Positions 9,086-17,732 of a stretch of DNA of 60,982 nt are shown piece by piece. Under the pieces are notes generated by a model. The model worked only from the letters and a program-made list of their open reading frames with translations. It had not been told where the DNA came from and made no database searches. A program made the translations under genes and the position numbers. The stretch's first letter is position 1; each line of letters starts with the position of its first letter. The stretch covers positions 1 to 60,982 of the forward strand of contig CAMCVV010000001.1 in NCBI GenBank assembly GCA_945881905.1, in the 5' to 3' direction. The DNA comes from Paenibacillus alvei (GTDB lineage Bacteria; Bacillota; Bacilli; Paenibacillales; NBRC-103111).

Positions 9086-9656
9086 TTAGGGTTTCATCAT
9101 CTTTCGATAATCACTTGGAGAATGACCTGAGATTTCTTTGAATACCCGCAAGAAATAATGAGGTTCCATTGTGAATCGTTCTGAAATCTCAGTAATCGAC
9201 TGATGGGTGGAGATCCTGTAAACTGTTTGAACACCCTGATCAAATGATTAGGGTGATAGTGCGACATTTCTGCCATATACTCGATAGTAAATGATTCGTC
9301 TAGATGCTGTTCAATGTATTTTAATAGTGCATCGATTTTCTCCATTGAAGGTGAAACCTTAATCGAATATGCTTATCTTCAGTTTTTGCTGCGAACTCAC
9401 AAAGAATATCTGACAAGATCGATTGCGCTTTGAACACAGAAGACCATTGCGGGCACGCAATGCATCTAGCAAATGGTCGCTTACCGTCGAATACGACTGA
9501 AGAACATCAGCAGGCAACAGAAATAGCTGGTTAGGCTTGGGGGTAGTACTTCTTACCATCAAGTTCAAGCATACCTTCTCCATCAAGAATGAAATAAAAG
9601 CGATTATAATCAGGTATGAATGGATCGTCCTTCCAATAGGGGGTTAATGAACTCAT
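9086..9656 (-). pseudogene. broken AraC-family transcriptional regulator
   Basis: Reading from ATG 9656 (AAGGA eight bases upstream) gives an AraC cupin start (FIPDYNRFYFILDGEG, LELDGKKYYPQA), which stops at a TAA near 9540. A second frame then carries a helix-turn-helix domain beginning MEKIDALLKYIEQHLDESF with MAEMSHYHPNHLIRVFKQFTG. A third frame restores the second helix-turn-helix end (HYFLRVFKEISGHSP, ending MMKP at 9086). At least one stop and one frameshift break the gene. It sits directly beside the PhyH gene, as AraC regulators of dioxygenase loci often do. Confidence 0.85.
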
Positions 9657-9689
9657 GGCTACAATCCTTTTCGTTTACGTGATTAACTT

Positions 9690-10481
9690 CTAGATACCCA
9701 GTGACATCCGCGTCAATGCACCTTCGAACGAGAAATCGATGTGGTCATCGCCTGTCACATAACGCCATAATTTTGCTCTTTGAACATGTTCAAGCCTACC
9801 TTCATTACCTTGCCAAGGAAAAGATCTACTAATGATTCTTTTCACTTCAGGACTGTCGTATCCATCCATATGGAATAGAGCTCGCTGAAGCTGTCCTGGA
9901 CGTAATCTTAACTTGAAGACGTATCGCATGTGATCTGTAAAATTCGGTTGAGCACAGTGCCATAGCCCTTGATGCCAGAACACCATCGTTCCTGCTTTCG
10001 TAGCCAATTGTTTTTGGTTAATAATGTTCTTGTAACGACCAATGCTCGCTGTGTTGGTTCGACGAAGATGCGAACCTGGCAGGACAAGTGTCGGTCCTGT
10101 TTCTTTCGGTGTATCATGAGCAAAATAAAAAATTTGAATATCAAAACCTAGTTTGCGCGTATCAATAATTGAATCTGCATGCCATTCTTGTGCTTTCACA
10201 TGTCCTCCACGAACCGTATGTAGAAATGAATGGTCGTATCCTGGGTTTTTGCCGAGCAAGCTTTGGATCACACCATCGACTTGAGGCAGTTCGAACGCTT
10301 GACGAATCAGCTTAGACTGATGCCAGTACTCATGACCAGGAATAACGGAGGTCTGTTGCTCATGGTAGATTTGTTCATTCAACTCTTGCGGCACGATCGA
10401 TTCGACCATTAGATAGCCATCAGTAACGAATTGGGCCATTTGCTTTGCACGAAGTAAGTGTTCATTGCGAAGCGAGTTCAT
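9690..10481 (-). CDS. phytanoyl-CoA dioxygenase (PhyH) family protein
   Basis: A 263-residue Fe(II)/2-oxoglutarate-dependent oxygenase. The iron-binding HxD is at His101 and Asp103 (EWHAD), the distal His at 175 (LWHCAQPN), and the 2-oxoglutarate Arg probably at 186. GPTLVLPGSHL is the usual strand turn of PhyH proteins. Substrates of bacterial PhyH proteins are diverse small metabolites, so none is assigned. The start overlaps the end of the 100-residue gene upstream by about 20 bases, implying coupled translation. The broken AraC gene downstream was likely its regulator. Confidence 0.88.
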   Translation of the reverse strand: MNSLRNEHLLRAKQMAQFVTDGYLMVESIVPQELNEQIYHEQQTSVIPGHEYWHQSKLIRQAFELPQVDGVIQSLLGKNPGYDHSFLHTVRGGHVKAQEWHADSIIDTRKLGFDIQIFYFAHDTPKETGPTLVLPGSHLRRTNTASIGRYKNIINQKQLATKAGTMVFWHQGLWHCAQPNFTDHMRYVFKLRLRPGQLQRALFHMDGYDSPEVKRIISRSFPWQGNEGRLEHVQRAKLWRYVTGDDHIDFSFEGALTRMSLGI

Positions 10482-10764
10482 GTAGTTCCACTCTCCGTTC
10501 TAATACATATTCGTAAGGCAAATGTCCAACTTCATGTTCTTCTCCACGCAGATAATAAGGCAATCCAGGTAATTGAATGACGAACCACCCATCTTGCATG
10601 GCTTCGATGACTGATTGGTAAGGAGGTTCTTCTTGGTCACCGCTATTCATTTGCATGTGACCTTTGGGGAGCGTTCCATCATATAAAGCCCAAGCGACAG
10701 TCGAACTTTCTAAATCAGATCCCGATAAATGCAGGATCAGAATTTGTTGTCTAAGGATAGCCAC
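10462..10764 (-). CDS. small conserved protein of unknown function
   Basis: A 100-residue protein starting with GTG eight bases after GGAG (10773-10776). It has no signal peptide or transmembrane segment. Visible features are a beta-rich N-terminus (ILILHLSGSDLESSTVAWALYDG), a central block (YQSVIEAMQDGWFVIQLPG) and an acidic end (PYEYVLERRVEL). I do not recognise the family. The 20-base overlap with the PhyH gene makes the two an operon, and the first gene may be an accessory factor for it. Confidence 0.72.
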   Translation of the reverse strand: MAILRQQILILHLSGSDLESSTVAWALYDGTLPKGHMQMNSGDQEEPPYQSVIEAMQDGWFVIQLPGLPYYLRGEEHEVGHLPYEYVLERRVELHELASQ

Positions 10765-10890
10765 ACTTAAGACTCCTTTATGTTATCAATTTCGCTGAAG
10801 CGATGAGTTCATTGTAGTCGCTAATTCACCATTTGTGGATACAGAATGCTAACATATACGTGCACAAAATACAGATGTTTTCGTGTAATA

Positions 10891-11784
10891 TCATTTCGAA
10901 ACAGGGTTCTGTTGCTGCCATGGTTTCCACCATCTCGTTATGAAGAGAAGGAGACTCACCGCTAACAATAGTCCAGATATGAGAAGTAATTGTTCCGTGA
11001 TATCGCTAACCACTAAGCTGATTAACCGGTCTATATCTATAGGAAGTTGCTGGGTTATATCAGACCATGGTAGGAGTGGGTGAAGCATATGAATTGTGAT
11101 GCCAACCACACCAATGAATAGACAAGAGATCAGAAACAGACAACCTAACCAGATCGAGGTGTTTTTTAAAGTGATCGTCAAGAGGATACAAACGATCAGC
11201 AATATTAGAATAAACACATACACACCGATTGTTCCTATTTGATAGGTATGGTACACATCTTTGATTTTCGTGAGATTCGTAGATAGGTCTTGTTGTCCCA
11301 AAAAGTTAGCTATGTCTATTGTTTCAGGGAAATCTTGAATCAAGATTCGTTTGATTTCATCATATGAAGCGAGTACATCTTTATTTTCGTCTACAGCTTT
11401 CAATAATTCAGATTGGATTTCAGGGACGAGTATGACTTGGGGTAGTTCACGTGTGTTCGTAATGTATCCCCAGATCTGGGTATGTAAATCGATGAACTTC
11501 GGTTCAAATTCGATTGTGGATAGGATCGTATCTCGTGCATCTCGAAATATGCTCTGTGCATTGGTTTGCTTAATGGATTCAATGGGGTCCCCTAACAAAT
11601 CTTTTTTTATCCACTCACTTGCTTGCGCATAAATACCACTCTCTTCGGCATATTTGATCGATTTCTGCAGATTAAAAACCGTAGACTGTAAACTCCAAGC
11701 GATTGATCCCATCACAACCAGGACAATAAAGCTCACACTACAAATGACTAACCCTACATAGGATATTACTCGCAACATCATCAC
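10891..11784 (-). CDS. membrane protein of unknown function, five or so TM segments
   Basis: A 297-residue protein with one N-terminal membrane helix (residues about 5-30), a polar extracytoplasmic-looking segment of about 150 residues with helical character, then three to four C-terminal membrane helices ending in a basic tail (RWWKPWQQQ). The architecture resembles uncharacterised Bacillales membrane proteins of about this length; I recognise no catalytic motif. GAGGTG directly before ATG ATG places the start one or two codons inside the longest reading. It stands alone on this strand, divergent from the phosphatidyltransferase operon. Confidence 0.65.
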   Translation of the reverse strand: MMMLRVISYVGLVICSVSFIVLVVMGSIAWSLQSTVFNLQKSIKYAEESGIYAQASEWIKKDLLGDPIESIKQTNAQSIFRDARDTILSTIEFEPKFIDLHTQIWGYITNTRELPQVILVPEIQSELLKAVDENKDVLASYDEIKRILIQDFPETIDIANFLGQQDLSTNLTKIKDVYHTYQIGTIGVYVFILILLIVCILLTITLKNTSIWLGCLFLISCLFIGVVGITIHMLHPLLPWSDITQQLPIDIDRLISLVVSDITEQLLLISGLLLAVSLLLFITRWWKPWQQQNPVSK

Positions 11785-11993
11785 CTCAACGAAAGATATG
11801 TATTAACCATGCATTCATGCATCGCATGTCTACAACTGATTATAACATGGAAATACGCCGATCATGTCGAATCATTTCCTAGGAAATACAAAGAAAGGAT
11901 ATTCAACAGCTTTCTACACAGATCGTGTATAATAAAGACGATAGCGACCTTAGCGACCCTATATTTACAATTCATACACTGGAGGAAATCTTC

Positions 11994-12581
11994 ATGTTAG
12001 ATACGCATGCAAGGCACATCGTACAACCGATCATCGAGAGAACAGCCAATTTATTCACTAGAAAGCATTTAACTGCGAATCAAGTGACTTGGTTTGCATT
12101 TCTATTAGGAAGTTCGACAGGCGTTCTGATCATCTATCATCATCCTATTTGGGCGGTGCTGGTGTTGTGGATATCTGGGTTTTTGGACGCTGTTGATGGG
12201 ACTATGGCTAGAAATCAGAGCACCACTTCAAGATGGGGGACATTACTAGATATCACGTTTGATCGAATTGTAGAACTCAGTGTGATCTTAGGAATAGCAA
12301 TCGTATACCCCCAAACGCAATTTGTATTATTGATCTTAACTGCATCGATCGTCGTCTCGATGACGATCTTTCTTACAGTAGGTGCGTTATCTGAACAGAA
12401 AGGGATCAAGTCGTTTTATTACCAAGCAGGAGTCGCGGAGCGAACAGAAGGCTTCATTCTGCTTTCGCTCATGGTACTTATTCCGAATTGGCTCATGGGA
12501 ATTACGATTATTTTCATTATTGTAGAATTATTCACTGCAATGCAGCGAGTAGTAGAAGCCAAAAAAATCCTCAGTAATTGA
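11994..12581 (+). CDS. CDP-alcohol phosphatidyltransferase family protein
   Basis: A 195-residue integral membrane enzyme that transfers a phosphatidyl group from a CDP-alcohol to a second alcohol. The signature DG-x2-AR-x8-G-x3-D-x3-D is intact within LDAVDGTMARNQ and WGTLLDITFDR. Around six hydrophobic segments flank it. ATG 11994 is chosen because GGAGG lies eight bases upstream. TATAAT at 11928-11933 is a likely -10 box. The acceptor alcohol cannot be read from sequence. The next gene follows after 15 bases, so the pair is probably an operon. Confidence 0.9.
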   Translation: MLDTHARHIVQPIIERTANLFTRKHLTANQVTWFAFLLGSSTGVLIIYHHPIWAVLVLWISGFLDAVDGTMARNQSTTSRWGTLLDITFDRIVELSVILGIAIVYPQTQFVLLILTASIVVSMTIFLTVGALSEQKGIKSFYYQAGVAERTEGFILLSLMVLIPNWLMGITIIFIIVELFTAMQRVVEAKKILSN

Positions 12582-12596
12582 TGAAGGAGATGAGTC

Positions 12597-13715
12597 ATGC
12601 TCAGACTAGTTCTGGTTGGCGGAGGGCATGCACATTTGCATGTCTTATCAGAATTGTCTAAATATCATATCGAAAATCTAGAAGTGATGCTAATTTCATC
12701 GAGTCGCTATGCGTATTATTCGGGCATGATTTCTGGATTCGTGGAAGGTATTTATACAGAAGATCAAGTGAGAATACCATTAGATCTGCTCTGTGAGCGG
12801 ATGGGTTTTGGTTTCAAGCAAGGTGAAGTTACAAGCGTAAATCCCTATAATCAATCGATTGAAATTAACTCGTGCGAACGCATCACGTATCAGCTAATTT
12901 CATTTAATGTCGGATCATTGTCAGCAAACGACCATCTAGCAGGTGTGCAGGAATTCGCTTGGACAATCAAACCTCTCGAGAAGTTAACTGCATTCATATC
13001 CCAATTATCGATAAATAGGAACATCGTCATTGCAGGAGGAGGCGCTTCTGCTGTTGAGCTCAGCATGGCGATTCATTCACGTATGCGTCAGGTTCAACAG
13101 TTCAATTCGATTACTTTGATTACACAGCGAGAGATCATGAGTAATTCGAGTCCGTCCGTCACCAAGCACATACGACAGATGATCATTCACAAAGGCATTA
13201 CAGTTCTTGAGTGTGATCCTGTTGCATCTGTTGAACAGAATGTGGTCAATACCTCTTCAGGGAGGAAAATAGCATTCGATCAGTTACTTTGGTTAACTGG
13301 TCCACAAGCCCACCCTTTCTTTCGCGATTCGGGGTTACCGGTGGATGATGACGGTTATTTACAAGTGAATCGTTGGTTACAAGTGAGTCAGTTCCCGCAT
13401 ATATTTGGAGCTGGTGATTGTATCCGTATGACCGAATATCCACTTTTGCCCAAAGCAGGAGTTTTTGCAGTTCGACAAGGTGAAGTGCTAGCCAGAAACA
13501 TCAGACACTATATCCTTCAGGAGAAGTTACTTCAGTATAAACCACGGAAATCATATGTAGCTATTCTATCGCTTGGCAATAAAGAAGGACTTATGATGTA
13601 TAACAAATGGGCAATTCGTAGCAAATGGGCCTGGACATTAAAATATATGATCGATATTTCACATATGAACAAGTATCTGTCTCGAAGTGACAGCGATCTA
13701 TCAAACGAACACTAA
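12597..13715 (+). CDS. FAD/NAD(P)-dependent oxidoreductase (SelD-N-terminal-like, TIGR03169 type)
   Basis: A 372-residue pyridine nucleotide-disulfide oxidoreductase-fold protein. It starts with VLVGGGHAHLHVL, a variant dinucleotide motif with the HAHL signature seen in proteins related to the N-terminal domain fused to SelD. IVIAGGGASAVELS is the second Rossmann motif and HIFGAGDCI the FAD-phosphate site. It resembles NADH dehydrogenase/sulfide:quinone reductases, but I see no redox-active CxxC. The electron acceptor is unknown. AAGGAGATGAG precedes the ATG, 15 bases after the phosphatidyltransferase gene. Confidence 0.85.
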   Translation: MLRLVLVGGGHAHLHVLSELSKYHIENLEVMLISSSRYAYYSGMISGFVEGIYTEDQVRIPLDLLCERMGFGFKQGEVTSVNPYNQSIEINSCERITYQLISFNVGSLSANDHLAGVQEFAWTIKPLEKLTAFISQLSINRNIVIAGGGASAVELSMAIHSRMRQVQQFNSITLITQREIMSNSSPSVTKHIRQMIIHKGITVLECDPVASVEQNVVNTSSGRKIAFDQLLWLTGPQAHPFFRDSGLPVDDDGYLQVNRWLQVSQFPHIFGAGDCIRMTEYPLLPKAGVFAVRQGEVLARNIRHYILQEKLLQYKPRKSYVAILSLGNKEGLMMYNKWAIRSKWAWTLKYMIDISHMNKYLSRSDSDLSNEH

Positions 13716-13742
13716 ATAAATGTAGTTTTAACAATTAATGTA

Positions 13743-13751
13743 TGTTATACT
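13743..13751 (+). promoter_or_regulatory. extended -10 promoter for the tyrosine recombinase
   Basis: TGTTATACT forms an extended -10 element (TG-n-TATACT) 47 bases before the recombinase ATG. No good -35 hexamer is found 17 bases upstream, which is usual for extended -10 promoters. Confidence 0.45.
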
Positions 13752-13797
13752 AATTTATACAACTAGATTTTACATAATTTCAAAGGAGTACTCCAAG

Positions 13798-14340
13798 ATG
13801 CAAGTTACACAGCCGATTCGCGATACAGAACTGATCGAACAGATTCAGTTGATGTTAAAAGAGCAGTCCATGAGAGATTTTTTGATTTTTTCAATCGGTA
13901 TTCATTGCGGTTTGCATTTAAACGATTTACTACTTCTTAAAGTAAAAGATCTGAGAAGCAAAAATCAAGTCACAATAAAAGAAAAGAGAACAGGTAAAAA
14001 CAAGTCATTTTTAATTTCGCACCAAATGATGGATTGGATTAGATCATATGCGGAGAACAAAGCAGACGAGGATTACTTATTTCCTTCACAACGAACAGGA
14101 CTCCCAATCAAAAGAAGTAGAGTGTATCGCATTCTGAACGATATCGGCAAACAACTAGGAATTAACGACATAGGTACACATACGATGCGAAAGACGTTCG
14201 GGTATCATTATTATTTAAAAACGAAGAATATATCTGTTCTACGCGAATTATTCAATCATTCTGCACCTTGTGTTACGATTAAATACATAGGGCTAGACCA
14301 TGAATACAAGAAGATACAAAAACGTGGTACACATGAGTGA
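13798..14340 (+). CDS. short tyrosine recombinase with His in place of the first catalytic Arg
   Basis: A 180-residue protein that is essentially only the catalytic domain of the phage-integrase family. AAAGGAG lies nine bases before ATG 13798. The second-box residues are intact: His128 and Arg131 (HTMRKTFGYHY), His154 (LFNHSAP) and Tyr163 as nucleophile (TIKYIGL); candidate Lys residues lie at 61-67. The box I position, normally GLR-x2-EL, reads GLHLNDLL, so His40 replaces the Arg; the codon is CAT, one transition from CGT. The protein lacks an N-terminal core-binding domain, as in short Bacillales relatives. No attachment sites or cargo are evident. It may be catalytically weakened. Confidence 0.85.
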   Translation: MQVTQPIRDTELIEQIQLMLKEQSMRDFLIFSIGIHCGLHLNDLLLLKVKDLRSKNQVTIKEKRTGKNKSFLISHQMMDWIRSYAENKADEDYLFPSQRTGLPIKRSRVYRILNDIGKQLGINDIGTHTMRKTFGYHYYLKTKNISVLRELFNHSAPCVTIKYIGLDHEYKKIQKRGTHE

Positions 14341-14423
14341 GCATGCGCAACACTGCATGATATATAATACGTTATTACCAAGTTGAAATGAGTTAGAACA
14401 TTGGGATTTCAGCTCAGATTTCT

Positions 14424-14552
14424 ATGAATATATGTGACATATTGCAACATGTAGACATTAGACCTGATGATCATATCATAACAATTGATCAAAATCAGAA
14501 AAACAATGCGCTCAAAATGAATCCAAACGGTGATTTCTCACAAAGGCAATAA
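14424..14552 (+). CDS. possible 42-residue ORF in the recombinase intergenic region
   Basis: ATG 14424 to TAA 14550 encodes a polar, Asp/Asn-rich peptide (HVDIRPDDHIITID, then an Asn/Lys-rich end). Composition is coding-like, but there is no ribosome-binding site and I do not recognise it. It may be the tail of a lost gene. Confidence 0.2.
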   Translation: MNICDILQHVDIRPDDHIITIDQNQKNNALKMNPNGDFSQRQ

Positions 14553-14578
14553 ATTATTTGGCTTCGTCTGCAGTTAAT

Positions 14579-14600
14579 CAACTCCACCAATGGTGAGTTG
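14579..14600. repeat. short imperfect palindrome
   Basis: CAACT and CACCA arms pair with TGGTG and AGTTG across a tight centre, with one bulged base. There is no T tract on either strand, so it is not a canonical terminator. It could be a protein-binding site in the otherwise empty 14341-14904 stretch. Confidence 0.3.
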
Positions 14601-14776
14601 AAGTGTTTCGAGAATGTGTTCATCGATCGTTTTTCTGATGTGGAATAAAATGATATTCAGTTTTTAATAATTGTTTAAAAAGTGTATAATTACTATTTTT
14701 AAAAAATATTAAAATAAAAAACATTTTTAATTCATTCAAACAATGGTATTATAACGTATAAGTAGAATCGAAAGCA

Positions 14777-14830
14777 GATAACCCTTGCGAGTCTCAATAC
14801 ACAGCAATTTGACTCTAATTGTCGGTTATC
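14777..14830 (+). other. candidate structured 5' leader of the mini-protein gene
   Basis: Nested inverted repeats: GATAACC (14777-14783) pairs with GGTTATC (14824-14830), and inside them GAGTC (14789-14793) pairs with GACTC (14811-14815). Together they give a two-stem hairpin with an asymmetric internal loop and a 17-base apical loop. It sits in an AT-rich 560-base stretch, 74 bases before the 45-residue cysteine-rich gene. It does not match a riboswitch class I know. Confidence 0.3.
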
Positions 14831-14904
14831 GGTTCACTGTATGACATTCATTATACGCAATGTAACATGAAGAGATTCACACATTCTGATGAGGAGTGAC
14901 GAAA

Positions 14905-15042
14905 ATGTCTAATCATGAAAAGTGCTATTGTGTTCAATGTAACAAGATTGTAGTGAAGCTAGACACCATGCACGTATTCAAAACAGGTTTTTACAAAATC
15001 CACACCCCGCTAGCGATTTGTAAACAATGTACAATCATCTAA
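14905..15042 (+). CDS. 45-residue cysteine-rich (zinc-ribbon-like) mini-protein
   Basis: ATG 14905 follows GAGGAGTGAC with optimal spacing. The 45-residue product has Cys7, Cys9 and Cys12 (KCYCVQCNK) and a second pair Cys39 and Cys42 (ICKQC). This is the layout of a tiny zinc knuckle or treble-clef-like fold with a basic, aromatic linker (HVFKTGFYKIH). It is too small for many gene callers. A 19-bp stem terminator follows 44 bases after the stop, so the unit looks complete. I do not recognise the family; metal binding is inferred from the cysteine spacing. Confidence 0.68.
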   Translation: MSNHEKCYCVQCNKIVVKLDTMHVFKTGFYKIHTPLAICKQCTII

Positions 15043-15085
15043 GTCTATGAATCCCCGGGATGTTCTTACTCCATACATGATCGAG

Positions 15086-15135
15086 AAGTGTCCAATTCAG
15101 GTTATGCGTTATAACCCGAATTGGACACTTTTTTG
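15086..15135 (+). terminator. very strong rho-independent terminator
   Basis: A 13-bp perfect outer stem (AAGTGTCCAATTC with its complement), one A-C mismatch, a further 6 bp (GGTTAT/ATAACC) and a 5-base loop are followed by TTTTTTG. The direction is plus, closing the mini-protein gene. The reverse strand lacks a T run, so it would not serve the convergent DUF2621 gene well. Confidence 0.9.
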
Positions 15136-15166
15136 TTTGATGACACATGAATCGAAAACCATTTAT

Positions 15167-15598
15167 TTATTTATTCAATAAATGGTGATAGGGTCGATAA
15201 TCGATGTGTTGTTTCTCGAGAAATTGAATCAGACTGCGATAATCTCTTGCAGGTGTTGCCATGATATATCCACGAATACAATGATCTCTGGTAACTTCAG
15301 CTGCATGTTCTTCGAGTGCAAGTTCCCCGATTTTAGCAGCAATCGTATGCTTGGCGATATCTCGAAATAAGCCAGGTACAGGTGAGGATAGTTGATTCAG
15401 GAATCGTTTCGCATCTTCTGACCATAAGTGTCTTGAAGTATCTACGTAATAATTTTGCCAGTCTAATTTAGATTTTCCATCTTGTTTGGGGAGTACTTTC
15501 AGAAATTTCCGGAACATAAAGAATCCACCTACAAGCAAGAAGAATAGTAAAATGAATACCCAAAAAATGATAAATATCATAAAGACAGGATTCACCAT
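15167..15598 (-). CDS. DUF2621 family membrane-anchored protein (YneK-like)
   Basis: A 143-residue protein with one N-terminal membrane helix (IFIIFWVFILLFFLLVGGFFMF) followed by the family signature FRKFLKVLPKQDGKS-x-LDWQNYYV and a helical cytoplasmic domain of about 100 residues. The start at ATG 15598 has AGAGGTG nine bases upstream and matches the usual family N-terminus. A consensus TATAAT lies at 15638-15643 on this strand, which argues against the longer readings from further upstream. DUF2621 is a Bacillales family of unknown function; members occur near cytochrome c biogenesis genes in Bacillus, but nothing here indicates that. Confidence 0.85.
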   Translation of the reverse strand: MVNPVFMIFIIFWVFILLFFLLVGGFFMFRKFLKVLPKQDGKSKLDWQNYYVDTSRHLWSEDAKRFLNQLSSPVPGLFRDIAKHTIAAKIGELALEEHAAEVTRDHCIRGYIMATPARDYRSLIQFLEKQHIDYRPYHHLLNK

Positions 15599-15718
15599 TT
15601 GTTTAAACACCTCTGCATCATTAGGATTATGGTTTAAATTATAACGCATTTCTAGATTTATTGCGACTTTGCGAGTAAAATAAGAGCATACAGACATTAT
15701 GACGAAGGAGTATCCATT

Positions 15719-16840
15719 ATGCCCAGAATTGGTTCACATGTTTCATTTTCAGATAAAGGTTTGCTCCATGCAGCTCAAGAAGCGATCACATATGGGTCAT
15801 CTACATTTATGATATATACAGGGGCTCCACAGAACACGCATCGCAAACCGATAGAGTCCCAGTATATTAGCGAAGGAACACAGCTTATGCATCAACATGG
15901 CATCGAAGAGATTATCGTTCACGCTCCGTATATTATTAATCTCGCCTCGTACAAACCGGAAATATTTAAATTAGCGGTTGAATTCTTACAAGAGGAAATC
16001 CGACGAACCTCATATATCGGAGTCAAACATATCGTTGTGCACCCTGGAGCTTATACAGATAAAGATGCGGTATTCGGGATCAATCGTATTATAGAAGGCT
16101 TGAATGAAGTGCTTGCTGCAACGAAAGATACCCATGTACACATTGCGCTTGAGACGATGGCAGGCAAAGGTACGGAACTAGGTCGTAGTTTCGAAGAATT
16201 AGCTGCGATAATCGATGGAGTCACCGATAATGCAAGATTGCAAGTATGTCTAGATACGTGTCATATTCATGATGCGGGCTATGATCTTGTTGGGGATTTA
16301 GATGGTGTCATTCAGCAATTTGATCGTCTTGTAGGGATCGACCGCCTAGCTGTGATTCATTTGAATGATAGTAAGAATGCAAGAGGTGCAAGTAAAGATC
16401 GCCATACGCCCATCGGTTCTGGTTGGATTGGATTCGATACGATACATAAGATTGTTCAGTATGAATCATTTCGACATCTTCCTATGATTCTCGAAACACC
16501 ATGGATCGGTAAAGACGAACACACCCAAAGACCGATGTATGAAGCTGAAATCGCACTTCTGACAGGTCATGTGCTGTCGCGATTTGGTTCAGAATTTATT
16601 GAAGATGTGCATCGCATAGCTCATTTTTTTGCCAAGAAGGATGTGCATGCTCGTGAATATGTGATGAGCACATGGCAGCTATTGAAGGATGACCCGAAAG
16701 CAAAGAAAATAGACGGCCGTGAGCCCATACAGCGATTGTATGATTTCATTAGCGCAGAACAGCTGTTGCCACAACTCAATGAAGAACAACTGAATCAACG
16801 CTTAGTTGCTTGGTTTGCTGGAGTAGAGGTGATTTCATGA
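15719..16840 (+). CDS. nfo: endonuclease IV (Nfo) with C-terminal extension
   Basis: Zn-dependent AP endonuclease that incises abasic sites during base excision repair. The TIM-barrel metal ligands are all visible: [43 protein letters not shown] and the Glu of LETPW. Residues 1 to about 285 match the normal 280-300 residue enzyme. About 85 further residues follow (373 in total), helical and polar, including [12 protein letters not shown] and a final [15 protein letters not shown] block. I have no functional assignment for this tail. The ATG follows AAGGAG, and the stop codon overlaps the purU start (ATGA), so the two are translationally coupled. Confidence 0.94.
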   Translation: MPRIGSHVSFSDKGLLHAAQEAITYGSSTFMIYTGAPQNTHRKPIESQYISEGTQLMHQHGIEEIIVHAPYIINLASYKPEIFKLAVEFLQEEIRRTSYIGVKHIVVHPGAYTDKDAVFGINRIIEGLNEVLAATKDTHVHIALETMAGKGTELGRSFEELAAIIDGVTDNARLQVCLDTCHIHDAGYDLVGDLDGVIQQFDRLVGIDRLAVIHLNDSKNARGASKDRHTPIGSGWIGFDTIHKIVQYESFRHLPMILETPWIGKDEHTQRPMYEAEIALLTGHVLSRFGSEFIEDVHRIAHFFAKKDVHAREYVMSTWQLLKDDPKAKKIDGREPIQRLYDFISAEQLLPQLNEEQLNQRLVAWFAGVEVIS

Positions 16841-17703
16841 GTAAAGCAATGTCAGATCGCACGAGAATGCTGATTTCATGCCCTGATCAACCGGGTATCG
16901 TCGCTGCAGTATCTAAATTCTTATTCGACCAAGGTGCGAACATCGTACAGTCGGATCAGTATACGATGGATCCCAGAGGCGGTATGTTCTTTATCCGTAT
17001 CGAATTTGATTTACCGGATTTCGAGCAGCGTATCGATCAATTAAAGTCTGACTTTGCTTTGATGGCTCATCGATTTGCGATGGATTGGACCATCACGCAT
17101 GCGCACCGCAAGAAGCGTCTCGCTATTTTTGTATCCAAAGAAGAGCACTGCTTATTAGAACTTTTATGGCAATGGCGTTCAGGAGATCTATATGCTGATT
17201 TAGCAATGGTCATCAGCAATCATCTTGACTTGAAGGAGCTTGTCGAATCGTTTGGAATTGCGTTTCATCATGTTCCTGTTCATGCAGAGAATAAAGTGCA
17301 AGCGGAGCAACAACAACTCCATATCATCGGTACGGATATCGATGCCATCATCCTAGCACGGTATATGCAAATTATTTCTCCACAGTTTATTCATTACTTT
17401 CGTAATCGAATCATCAATATTCATCATTCGTTTTTACCAGCATTTGTGGGAGGTAAACCCTATGCACAAGCTCACAATCGAGGCGTGAAGATTATCGGGG
17501 CGACTGCGCATTATGTTACAGAAGAATTAGATGGTGGCCCGATTATCGAACAAGATGTACAAAGAGTCAGTCACAGAGATAATGTAGACGATTTGAAGCG
17601 AATTGGCAGGCATATCGAACGCATTGTTCTTGCGAAAGCTGTTTCATGGCACACCGAAGATCGTATTATTGTTCACCAGAACAAAACAGTTGTGTTCAAT
17701 TAG
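16837..17703 (+). CDS. purU: formyltetrahydrofolate deformylase
   Basis: Hydrolyses 10-formyl-THF to formate and THF, balancing the one-carbon pool. The N-terminal ACT domain ([25 protein letters not shown]) covers residues about 10-90, and the C-terminal formyltransferase-like domain carries [16 protein letters not shown] and [17 protein letters not shown] with the catalytic His and Asp. The 288-residue length is normal. The start at ATG 16837 overlaps the nfo stop; a GTGATTTC ribosome region lies inside nfo. A reading starting 27 bases earlier is less likely because the overlap start is family-typical. Confidence 0.95.
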   Translation: MSKAMSDRTRMLISCPDQPGIVAAVSKFLFDQGANIVQSDQYTMDPRGGMFFIRIEFDLPDFEQRIDQLKSDFALMAHRFAMDWTITHAHRKKRLAIFVSKEEHCLLELLWQWRSGDLYADLAMVISNHLDLKELVESFGIAFHHVPVHAENKVQAEQQQLHIIGTDIDAIILARYMQIISPQFIHYFRNRIINIHHSFLPAFVGGKPYAQAHNRGVKIIGATAHYVTEELDGGPIIEQDVQRVSHRDNVDDLKRIGRHIERIVLAKAVSWHTEDRIIVHQNKTVVFN

Positions 17704-17732
17704 ACTTATATTTTTGTGAAATCCATATTGAC

